From: Gemmatimonadota bacterium
GTDB lineage: Bacteria > 4572-55 > J002
Reading direction: 5' to 3'
DNA: 46,618 nt
Assembly (NCBI GenBank): GCA_003697105.1
Contig: RFFQ01000025.1
Coordinates: 1-46,618 of the forward strand
Shown here: positions 36,137 through 43,641 of the stretch, in pieces
How positions within the stretch are numbered: the stretch's first letter is position 1
Layout: each line of letters begins with the position of its first letter
Translations under genes and position numbers: made by a program
Notes under the pieces: generated by a model
What the model saw: only the letters and a program-made list of their open reading frames with translations
Told to the model about the DNA's origin: nothing
Databases searched by the model: none

Positions 36137-37711
36137 TTAGGGCTTGGGATGCAAGGTAACTACTGGCACAATCATCTCTTCCATGGAGATGCCGCCGTGA
36201 TGGAAACTATCGGCGTACTGTCGCTTGTACTCCGAATAGTTGGTGGGATAAACAAAATAGTAATCTTCTTTAGCAAGGATATAGTTCATACTTTTGGAGG
36301 TTGCCGGAAGCATGTAATCTGTGGGGTTGGTGATTTTCACCGCGTCTTTTTGGTCGCAGTTGAGGTTGTTACCGTATTTATAGCGCAGGCTGGTTGAGGT
36401 ATCCCGGTTCCCATAAGCGGTAGTGGCTCGCCGTCCCATCACCGAGCCGTGATCTGTGGTCAGCACTACCGTTGCCCCTTGAGAGGCAATGATTTGGAAC
36501 ATCTCTCGAACCGGAGAGTGCTCAAACCACGCCCGCGTTAGTGCCCGAAATGCGGCTTCATCCGGGGCAATTTCCCTCATCACCTCCAGCTCTGAACGGG
36601 TATGGACAAGAATATCCATGAAGTTAAACACCATTGCGACAAGCGGCATCCGGTCAAACGAGGCAACCGTGCGGTTGGCTTCTTGGGATTCCTCGGTGGT
36701 AAACACCTTGATATATTTGGGTAACGGGTTGATTTTGACTTCCAAGTCCGCCAGTTGACGCTCCAATAACTGCCGTTCATGGCGGTTTTTACTGCCTTCT
36801 TCATCCCTGTTGCCATTGATGCCGTACCAATAGTGGGGATATTTTTCAGCAATTTCCAGCGGAAATAATCCGGAAAAGAGCGCATTGCGCGAGTAGGGTG
36901 TGGCGGTGGGCAAAATCGAATAGTAACTGTCACGCTCAATACTAAAGTATGGGTTCAAGAGCGGTTCGATCATCAGCCATTGATCGTAGCGCATACAGTC
37001 CATTACGATAAAATAGGTGGGTTTGCCGTGCCGCAAATGGGGTGCGACGTATTTTTTGACGACATCGACGGAGAGTGTCGGTGACGTCTCCCGCTGGTGA
37101 ATCCAGCCGGTATAGTGGCGTTCAATATAGCGGCAAAATTCATGGTTGCTTTCGTTCAGATTACTCTGGTGCATGGTTTTCAAATCGCTATCTTTGTAGT
37201 GATCCAGTTCCACATCCCATTCACACAGCCAATGGTATAACGCGATCCAATCTTCCGGCGTCATGGGACCCATGCGCCGGGCTTGCCACTGGGCAAATTC
37301 GCGGGCATAGTCCTGCCCCAGACGATTTTCCCGGATCGTCCGGGATTCTAATGTCCGCTTACAGGCACTTAAAATTTGGCTCGGATTGACCGGCTTGGTC
37401 AGATAGTCATCGATTCGCTTCCCGATAGCTTCATCCATCAGATGTTCTTCTTCATTTTTAGTGATCATGATGATCGGGATATTGGGGTCATAATTTTTAA
37501 TTTCGGTTAATGTGGTTAAGCCATCTTTACCGGGCATCATTTCGTCCAGTAGCACCAAATCGTAGCGGTTTTGTTCAACGAGGGCAATCGCATCATCTCC
37601 GTTGGTCACTGGCGTGACATCATACCCTTTTGCTTTCAAAAAATGAATATGCGCCTTTAATTGATCGATTTCATCGTCTGCCCAGATAATTCGCTTGGAT
37701 TGCAATTTCAT
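36137..37711 (-). CDS. porX: PorX-type response regulator with PglZ domain
   Basis: 524 residues. The receiver (1-120) has D12-D13, phosphoacceptor D56 in LVLLDEMMPG and K106/K107 region DYLTKP. The rest is an alkaline-phosphatase-superfamily PglZ domain with metal ligands D238 (VMDCMRYDQW), T271 (ATPYSRNALFSG), D366/H370 (FMDILVHTRS), D420-H421 (TTDHGS) and a late HHGG. P. gingivalis PorX has this length and layout, controls T9SS genes and hydrolyses cyclic and linear oligonucleotides. The secreted protease at 43642-46392 carries a T9SS sorting tail, in line with this role. It follows a small gene by 12 bp. Confidence 0.92.
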   Translation of the reverse strand: MKLQSKRIIWADDEIDQLKAHIHFLKAKGYDVTPVTNGDDAIALVEQNRYDLVLLDEMMPGKDGLTTLTEIKNYDPNIPIIMITKNEEEHLMDEAIGKRIDDYLTKPVNPSQILSACKRTLESRTIRENRLGQDYAREFAQWQARRMGPMTPEDWIALYHWLCEWDVELDHYKDSDLKTMHQSNLNESNHEFCRYIERHYTGWIHQRETSPTLSVDVVKKYVAPHLRHGKPTYFIVMDCMRYDQWLMIEPLLNPYFSIERDSYYSILPTATPYSRNALFSGLFPLEIAEKYPHYWYGINGNRDEEGSKNRHERQLLERQLADLEVKINPLPKYIKVFTTEESQEANRTVASFDRMPLVAMVFNFMDILVHTRSELEVMREIAPDEAAFRALTRAWFEHSPVREMFQIIASQGATVVLTTDHGSVMGRRATTAYGNRDTSTSLRYKYGNNLNCDQKDAVKITNPTDYMLPATSKSMNYILAKEDYYFVYPTNYSEYKRQYADSFHHGGISMEEMIVPVVTLHPKP

Positions 37712-37723
37712 GAATTTCCCTTT

Positions 37724-37969
37724 CTAGCTCTGTAAGCGCTGGTTTAAAAGTTCAAATGCCAATTTACGGATGCCCTGATGCTTCACATAAGTAATCGTGG
37801 TCAGGGTGGCATCATCTAGATAAGCGGCATAAAGTTGCAAAATTTCCAGTAAGCGGGTTTCTGCCGGAATACGGGTCGCTGGATCATCCATTTGGGCTAA
37901 TTGGCATAATTCTTCAATGGCTTCGGGATGATCATTGATGCCCGGAATAATAATGTTTGTTTCTGCCAT
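37724..37969 (-). CDS. Small unknown protein ahead of porX
   Basis: 81 residues with a strong AGGAGG 7 bases before the ATG and only 12 bp before porX, so it is a real and cotranscribed gene. No signal peptide or membrane segment. The sequence is rich in Glu, Leu and Ile and looks alpha-helical (ATRIPAETRLLEILQLYAAY). No family recognised. Its place suggests a PorX partner or regulator, which is inference only. Confidence 0.8.
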   Translation of the reverse strand: MAETNIIIPGINDHPEAIEELCQLAQMDDPATRIPAETRLLEILQLYAAYLDDATLTTITYVKHQGIRKLAFELLNQRLQS

Positions 37970-38154
37970 GGTGTAACCTCCTCGGGGTCTTGTTAAGCGA
38001 AGATAATGCCAGCTGGATAAATGGCATAATAATTTTATTATCAGTATCTTATAGGTTGGGTATCCAGTAGTGGGGGTGTATTTTTTGCAACGTTACGGAT
38101 GAATGAAGAGACGGTGGGTTGAAGAATACCAGAACAGTGAGATTTTTACATAAA

Positions 38155-38193
38155 TTTAAGACTGCCAGTCTGCAAACGGCTGGCAGTCTTAAA
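38155..38193 (-). terminator. Perfect 14-bp hairpin after the P-type ATPase gene
   Basis: TTTAAGACTGCCAG (38155-38168) and CTGGCAGTCTTAAA (38180-38193) pair fully with an 11-base loop. On the minus strand the stem is followed by TTATGTAAAAATC, a weak T-tract. It lies 23 bp past the ATPase stop. The rest of the 38000-38150 gap shows only a CCAGCTGG palindrome (38009-38016) within ATGCCA/TGGCAT arms. Confidence 0.75.
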
Positions 38194-38215
38194 GAGATTT
38201 ACATTTGGGGGGGGG

Positions 38216-40324
38216 TTATCGCAGTGCCCGCATCGCGTTGAAAACCGCAAGTAATGCCACCCCGACATCGGCAAAGACCGCGCTCCACATGGTGGCTATT
38301 CCCGCCGCCCCTAGCCCGATAAATACCCCTTTAATGCCAAGAGCTAGGACAATATTCTGCCAAACAATACGACGGGTTTTTTTTGCGATCCGAATGGCTT
38401 CTGCGACTTTGGTGGGGGCGTCGTCCATCAGGACAACATCGGCAGTTTCAATGGCGGCATCCGAACCAAGACCGCCCATGGCTAGCCCCACATCCGCCCG
38501 GGCGATAACCGGTGCATCGTTGATCCCATCGCCCACAAACGCCACCGTTCCTTGACCCCGTGCGTTCTGCAAGACATCTTCTAATGCCGTTAATTTATCT
38601 TCGGGCAACAGTTCTGCTTTGACGTGATCAATGCCAATCGCCAACCCAACCCGATCCGCCACCGCCTGATTATCACCGGTGAGCATGACAATATGATCGA
38701 CGCCAACGTGTTTCAGGTCGCGAATCGCCTGAGCCGCATCCGGTTTGAGTTCATCATCGATCCGCAGATAACCGGCATAATGGCGATCCACTGCCAGATG
38801 CACCACTGTACCGGGCACTTGGCACACCGCATCGCTATGATCGATCTCCTGATGGTGAAGAAATCGATCATTCCCTGCAGTGACGGCACGGTTGGCTACG
38901 GTTGCTTGAACACCGTGCCCGGCAATTTCCTGATAATTCTTTACCGGATCACACGTTTCTTTACCGTATGCGCTCACAATGGATTGGGCGATAGGATGGT
39001 TGGACTGCGATTCCACATGGGCTCCCCAATGTAGCATTTCGGCCGAAGAGAGATTGCTATGAGGTACAATATCTACTACGTTAAATACGCCCTGAGTCAA
39101 GGTACCGGTCTTATCGAACACAACCGTTTTGACTTTTGCCAGTACATCAAGATAGTTTGACCCCTTGATCAAGATTCCACGCCGGGATGCACCCCCAATT
39201 CCGCCAAAATAACTCAGCGGGATGCTAATCACCAAAGCACACGGGCAGGAAATCACCAGCACAACCAGTGCGCGATATACCCAATCCGTAAAGGAAGCCC
39301 CGGGCACGAGCAACGGCGGTAAAAGCGCGATGGCTATCGCGGTAAGCACCACAATCGGCGTGTAATAACGCGCAAATACCGTGATAAACTTCTCCGTTTT
39401 TGCCTTGCGATTGGTGGCATTTTCCACCAGATCAAGTACTTTGGCAATAGAGGATTCGCCAAATTCACGGGAGACCCGAACGGTGAGAGTACCCGTTTTG
39501 TTGATCGTTCCGGCAAAAACCTCATCATTTACATGCACTCCTCGCGGTACGGATTCGCCGGTTAGTGCGGAGGTATCCACTTGCGAATCACCCTCAACGA
39601 TGATCCCGTCTAAAGGGATTTTTTCACCGGGTTTAACACAGATCAACTGCCCGACCCGCACCTCTTCGGGATCGACATCCTGTATTTGGTCACCCGTTTT
39701 GAGATGAGCAATATCCGGGCGAATCGCCAACAACGCCTGTATGGAACGCCGGGAGCGAATCACAGAAAGTTCCTGAAAAAATTCACCCAGCCGGTAAAAA
39801 ACCATCACCCCGACCGCTTCCGGGAGTTCCCGGATCAATATGGCGCCCACAGTAGCGAGGGACATCAGAAAGTTTTCGTCAAAAATTTGCCCCTGCCGGA
39901 TATTACGCCACGCCGTCCGTAAGACGGGTCCTCCCGCGACCAGATAGAGCGGTATGAAAAATATCCACGTGCCATACTCGGCGGGAGTATGCGCTAACTG
40001 GATTTGGAAAAATAAACCAACTATAAACGTGATGGTAATAATTGCGAGTAAAATACCCTCTCGAACCAGTTTGGCGCGGTCTTCCGTGTGGGCAGAAGTG
40101 GGTTTACGGTGTTGGGAAATCTCGGTTAGCGTAATTTGCGGCTCGGCGGCAAGAATCGTTGCTTTGACGGTTTCCCATTCATCGGTGTCAATCTGCAGGG
40201 TTGAGGTCATAAAATTGAGCGACACGTGACGTACACAATCCATATTTTGGAGGGTCGCTTCCAAACCGGCGGCGCAACTGGGGCAATCAATGTTTTCAAT
40301 ACGGAATTTTTGCATCATGGTCAT
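38216..40324 (-). CDS. Zn/Cd/Pb-type heavy-metal P1B ATPase
   Basis: 702 residues. An N-terminal heavy-metal domain has C14-x2-C17 (IDCPSCAAG). The transporter has the membrane CPC at 360-362, the phosphorylated aspartate D404 in DKTGTLT, the TGES loop (255-258) and GDGINDAPV near the end. The stretch after CPC (ALVISIPLSYFGGIGGASRRG) is like ZntA/CadA Zn, Cd and Pb exporters rather than copper pumps. Inner membrane, exports metal from the cytoplasm. Three close ATGs exist (40324, 40318, 40315), so the first residues are uncertain. It is divergent from the SucC-ferredoxin gene with 208 bp between. Confidence 0.93.
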   Translation of the reverse strand: MTMMQKFRIENIDCPSCAAGLEATLQNMDCVRHVSLNFMTSTLQIDTDEWETVKATILAAEPQITLTEISQHRKPTSAHTEDRAKLVREGILLAIITITFIVGLFFQIQLAHTPAEYGTWIFFIPLYLVAGGPVLRTAWRNIRQGQIFDENFLMSLATVGAILIRELPEAVGVMVFYRLGEFFQELSVIRSRRSIQALLAIRPDIAHLKTGDQIQDVDPEEVRVGQLICVKPGEKIPLDGIIVEGDSQVDTSALTGESVPRGVHVNDEVFAGTINKTGTLTVRVSREFGESSIAKVLDLVENATNRKAKTEKFITVFARYYTPIVVLTAIAIALLPPLLVPGASFTDWVYRALVVLVISCPCALVISIPLSYFGGIGGASRRGILIKGSNYLDVLAKVKTVVFDKTGTLTQGVFNVVDIVPHSNLSSAEMLHWGAHVESQSNHPIAQSIVSAYGKETCDPVKNYQEIAGHGVQATVANRAVTAGNDRFLHHQEIDHSDAVCQVPGTVVHLAVDRHYAGYLRIDDELKPDAAQAIRDLKHVGVDHIVMLTGDNQAVADRVGLAIGIDHVKAELLPEDKLTALEDVLQNARGQGTVAFVGDGINDAPVIARADVGLAMGGLGSDAAIETADVVLMDDAPTKVAEAIRIAKKTRRIVWQNIVLALGIKGVFIGLGAAGIATMWSAVFADVGVALLAVFNAMRALR

Positions 40325-40429
40325 CCGAAAAAATGCGGTTGAACTCCAAATTTATATGTCTGGAGCAGTGCCGGAGGTGAAATCGTCCCGAAAATACGAA
40401 TGAAGCCGGTAAACGTCAAGCGAAAACGG

Positions 40430-40448
40430 GATTTTGATAATCATTGAC
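40430..40448 (+). promoter_or_regulatory. Fur-box-like site at the SucC-ferredoxin promoter
   Basis: The 19 bases match the E. coli Fur consensus (GATAATGATAATCATTATC) at 15 positions by eye, with a TGATAATCA palindromic core. The site overlaps the -35, the usual place for iron repression. AT-rich DNA can match by chance, and a different metal regulator or the divergent ATPase could be the target. Confidence 0.45.
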
Positions 40449-40472
40449 AAATAGCCTCTTTTTGCTTACCAT
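40444..40472 (+). promoter_or_regulatory. Promoter of the SucC-ferredoxin gene
   Basis: A consensus TTGACA (40444-40449) is 17 bp from TACCAT (40467-40472). An ATCCG/CGGAT hairpin (40471-40475 and 40484-40488) sits at the transcription start. The gene begins about 55 bp later with GAGG ahead of its ATG. Confidence 0.55.
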
Positions 40473-40532
40473 CCGGTTCTAATCGGATAAAAAACTCTAA
40501 TTATATGGCACTGATATTTTAATGAGGTTATT

Positions 40533-42080
40533 ATGGCACGTATTCATGAATTTCAAGGCAAAGCATTGCTCAAACAGCATAAGATTTCCGTTCCCCATGG
40601 ACGAGCGGCACGCACGCCGGATGAGGTGTACCAGATTGCTCTGGAGATTGGCAAGCCGGTCGTCATTAAAGCACAAGCATGGACCACCGGCCGGGCAGGG
40701 CTGGGGCTGATCCAATTTGCGGATACGCCGGATGAGGCAAAATCAATCGCAGAAAGTCTGTTTGGCCAGATTGTCAAAGGTTTTCCGGTGGAAGTTTTGC
40801 TGGTGGAAGAAAAAATCCGTATTGCTCAGGAATTTTACGCCGGTGTCATCATTGATGATAAAAATGCTTGCCCGCTGATGATTTTCAGCTCCAAGGGCGG
40901 TACCGGCATTGAAGAAATTGCAGCAAAACATCCGGACAAGGTTGCCCAATACCAAATTGACATCATTGAAGGCTTGCGGGATTTTGAGGCACGTGACCTT
41001 ATCCGTCGAACTGGTATCCACGGTAAGTTGCAAATGAAACTGGCAAATGTGCTGGTTCAATTGTACCAAACCGCTCGGGATCACGAAGCCCGTTCTGCCG
41101 AGATCAACCCCTTGGTTGTCTTGGAAGATGGGGCGATCCTAGCCGCGGATTGCCGGATAACCGTTGATGACTATGCCGTATTTCGCCATCCTGAATTGGG
41201 AATTGATGTTGCGCGAGAGTTTGGCCATCCCCCGTCAGAATTAGACTTGATCGCGTACAATGTAGAGAAAAATGACTATCGCGGCACCTTTTACTTTGTT
41301 CAGATGGAGACGGGATTTCAAGCCGGAGAAAAATACATTGGTTTTCATGGCGCCGGTGGTGGTGGTTCCATGATGAGCATGGATGCCGTGACCCGCAAAG
41401 GATATAAAATTGCCAATTTTACGGATACCAGCGGCAACCCGCCCGCATCAAAGGTTTACCGTGCCGCGAAAATTATCCTCGCGCAAAAAGGTATTGATGG
41501 CTATTTTGGCAGTGGCTCTGGTGTTGCCAGTCAAGAGCAGTTTCATTCCGCACGAGGATTGGTCAAGGCATTTCGGGAGGAACAGCTTTCCATCCCTGCC
41601 GTGATCCGGTTAGGCGGTAATGCCGAAGATAAAGCGGTCGAAATTCTGGAAACATACACGAAAGATTTACCGGCACCGGTAGAGGGTTATAAAAAAGATG
41701 ATTCCGTTGATTTTTGCGCCGAGCGCTTTGACCAGTTGGTTCAACAGGTGAAAGAACAGGGCTTGAAACCTGCCACTCCTTTCCAAAAACCCGAAGCAAA
41801 AGAACCATACGTTTTCCAAACCCTAACCGGATCGGTAACATTTGATTATGCTTTATGCGCCGGTTGTGAATCCCATGCGTGTGTAGAACAGTGTGTCCCG
41901 CAGATTTTAAAGATCGATGAACACGGTTTGCCGGTACTGGCGATCTCTATTGAAGAGGCGGCAAAAGGTAAATGTACCGAGTGCCTCGCTTGTGAAATCG
42001 AATGCTATTTTCACGGCAACAAGGGCGGTTATGTGGATTTACCCATCCCCGGCTTGGAAGAATACCGCCGGAAACAATGA
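40533..42080 (+). CDS. SucC-like acyl-CoA synthetase fused to di-cluster ferredoxin domain
   Basis: 515 residues. Residues 1-390 are a succinyl-CoA synthetase beta-type subunit: ATP-grasp (HEFQGKALLKQH, KAQAWTTGRAGLGL, SAEINPLVV) and the CoA-ligase flavodoxin-like domain (HGAGGGGSMMSMDAV, DGYFGSGSGVASQEQ, IPAVIRLGGNAEDKAVEIL). A linker leads to a ferredoxin-like tail with eight cysteines: C442, C445, C450, C454 and C481, C484, C487, C491, enough for two 4Fe-4S clusters. Ordinary SucC is about 390 residues with no cluster. No sucD-type alpha subunit lies nearby, and alpha carries the phosphohistidine, so a partner elsewhere is expected. It may link a ferredoxin-dependent oxoacid oxidoreductase to acyl-CoA formation, but substrate and redox role are unknown. 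Confidence 0.9.
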   Translation: MARIHEFQGKALLKQHKISVPHGRAARTPDEVYQIALEIGKPVVIKAQAWTTGRAGLGLIQFADTPDEAKSIAESLFGQIVKGFPVEVLLVEEKIRIAQEFYAGVIIDDKNACPLMIFSSKGGTGIEEIAAKHPDKVAQYQIDIIEGLRDFEARDLIRRTGIHGKLQMKLANVLVQLYQTARDHEARSAEINPLVVLEDGAILAADCRITVDDYAVFRHPELGIDVAREFGHPPSELDLIAYNVEKNDYRGTFYFVQMETGFQAGEKYIGFHGAGGGGSMMSMDAVTRKGYKIANFTDTSGNPPASKVYRAAKIILAQKGIDGYFGSGSGVASQEQFHSARGLVKAFREEQLSIPAVIRLGGNAEDKAVEILETYTKDLPAPVEGYKKDDSVDFCAERFDQLVQQVKEQGLKPATPFQKPEAKEPYVFQTLTGSVTFDYALCAGCESHACVEQCVPQILKIDEHGLPVLAISIEEAAKGKCTECLACEIECYFHGNKGGYVDLPIPGLEEYRRKQ

Positions 42081-42107
42081 ATATGAATAATGAGTAATGA
42101 TATACTC

Positions 42108-42176
42108 CCAAACTCGTAAAACTCCCAAACTCATAAACTCCCAAACTCGTAAAACTCATAAACTCCCAAACTCACC
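42108..42176 (+). repeat. Short array of AACTCGTAAAACTCC-type repeat
   Basis: About three degenerate units (ACTCGTAAAACTCCCAAACTC, split as ACTCGTAAAACTCC then CAAACTC, with ATAAACTCCC variants) fill the gap before aat. Same family as 29226-29284 and 33410-33625. The aat ATG begins right after it. Confidence 0.8.
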
Positions 42177-42177
42177 T

Positions 42178-42882
42178 ATGCTTCGTTTTCCCAAATTCTT
42201 TAAATCATCATCGGCTCCGAGAAATCCAGATTATCTCGAACCTGATTTTTTGTTATCGGCATATATAATGGGGATGTTCCCCATGGCGATCCCGGAAGAG
42301 GGGGATGAAATTTACTGGTTTTCTCCGGACCCGCGCGCGATTCTTCCATTAAATGCATTCCACATTCCACATGACCTCAAGCGAATTTACTATCGCAAAA
42401 AGCCTTTTGATTTACGAGTGAATACGGCATTTGAGGAAGTCATCCGGGCGTGTGCGAATACAGAAAAGCGCTTGAGCGATCCAGAACGTAAAACGACGTG
42501 GATTTCCGAACGCATCATTCAGGCATATACCCGGCTACATCGCTTGGGTTTTGCTCATAGCGTGGAATCATGGCAAGATGGTGAGTTAGTTGGTGGGTTG
42601 TATGGGGTGGCGCTGGGCGGTGCTTTTTTTGGAGAATCCATGTTTAGTTATGTCTCAGAAGCTTCCAAAGTGGCTCTGGTTTATCTCGTAGAACGGCTGA
42701 ATGCGCGAGGATTCCGGTTATTGGATGTTCAGTATCAAACAGCACATTTAGCACGGTTTGGTGCAATTGAAATTCCTAAAAAAGATTATATGAAACGATT
42801 AGAACACGCCCTAAACCAGCAAAATAGTTACTTTGACCAACCGCCACCTCTGCAATCAAGCACTCTATCACTGGAGATTTGA
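42178..42882 (+). CDS. aat: Leucyl/phenylalanyl-tRNA-protein transferase
   Basis: 234 residues from the ATG at 42178; the longer frame reads repeat DNA and was rejected. Aat adds Leu or Phe to proteins starting with Lys or Arg, making them ClpS substrates. Motifs FSPDPRAILPL, GGLYGVALGGAFFGESMFS and LLDVQYQTAHLARFGA are those of the family. No ribosome site is seen because the repeat array abuts the start. The stop overlaps the next gene's ATG by one base (TGATG), so they are coupled. Confidence 0.93.
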   Translation: MLRFPKFFKSSSAPRNPDYLEPDFLLSAYIMGMFPMAIPEEGDEIYWFSPDPRAILPLNAFHIPHDLKRIYYRKKPFDLRVNTAFEEVIRACANTEKRLSDPERKTTWISERIIQAYTRLHRLGFAHSVESWQDGELVGGLYGVALGGAFFGESMFSYVSEASKVALVYLVERLNARGFRLLDVQYQTAHLARFGAIEIPKKDYMKRLEHALNQQNSYFDQPPPLQSSTLSLEI

Positions 42883-43604
42883 TGAATATTTGGGCGATTG
42901 CTGATTTACACCTTTCGTTTGCGCAACCCAAACCGATGAGTATTTTTGGTGCGCATTGGCAAGACCATTATCGCCGGATTGCCCAACACTGGTGGCTAAA
43001 GGTCCATCCTCAAGATGTGGTCTTGATTGCCGGGGATATTTCATGGGCAATGAAACCGGTTGAGGCTGAACCCGACCTCAACTGGATTGGCAATTTACCC
43101 GGCCGAAAGATTATGATTAAAGGGAATCATGATTTTTGGTGGGGGAGTGCTCGAAAAGTCCGGCAACAACTCCCAGCGGATATGTTCATTCTGGATGGGG
43201 AAGCGATGGAGATCGAAAATACAATCGTTTGTGGTACCCGGGGTTGGCTGGCGCCGAACGACCCCACATTTGACCCCGAAATTGACCAAAAACCATTTGA
43301 GAGACAACTGAGACGCCTTGAACGGGCTCTGGATCAAGCTCAGGTACTGCAAACCCAAAATCAACCCATCTACGTAATGCTACACTACCCGCCGCTCACG
43401 ACTCATGGAGAACATACCCCCTTTTTGGAATTAATCCTGTCCACACCAGTACATACCGTCCTTTACGGGCATTTGCACGACACCGAATCCCAACAACAGG
43501 CACGAAAAGGATGGGTGGGCGGGGTTCGCTACCAACTAATTGCCGCTGATTATCTTCAATTTGATCCGCAGTTGCTTTCTCCATCAGGTGAGATGCATCT
43601 CTAA
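42882..43604 (+). CDS. Calcineurin-like metallophosphoesterase
   Basis: 240 residues from the ATG at 42882, with CTGGAG ahead; it overlaps the aat stop by one base. The five metal-site blocks are in order: D8-x-H10 (IADLHLS), IAGDISW, KGNHDFWW, MLHYPP and YGHLHD. These are typical of binuclear Ser/Thr or nucleotide phosphoesterases of the YkuE/Icc kind. No signal peptide; cytoplasmic. Substrate unknown. Confidence 0.9.
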   Translation: MNIWAIADLHLSFAQPKPMSIFGAHWQDHYRRIAQHWWLKVHPQDVVLIAGDISWAMKPVEAEPDLNWIGNLPGRKIMIKGNHDFWWGSARKVRQQLPADMFILDGEAMEIENTIVCGTRGWLAPNDPTFDPEIDQKPFERQLRRLERALDQAQVLQTQNQPIYVMLHYPPLTTHGEHTPFLELILSTPVHTVLYGHLHDTESQQQARKGWVGGVRYQLIAADYLQFDPQLLSPSGEMHL

Positions 43605-43620
43605 GATGCACCTCACCTGA
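43584..43620. terminator. Bidirectional hairpin between convergent genes
   Basis: TCAGGTGAGATGCATC (43584-43599) pairs with GATGCACCTCACCTGA (43605-43620) with one mismatch. It contains the end of the phosphoesterase gene and lies 22 bp before the protease stop. No T-tract is present on either side. Confidence 0.6.
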
Positions 43621-43641
43621 CCTGTTCTCACCAGTTTGAAG

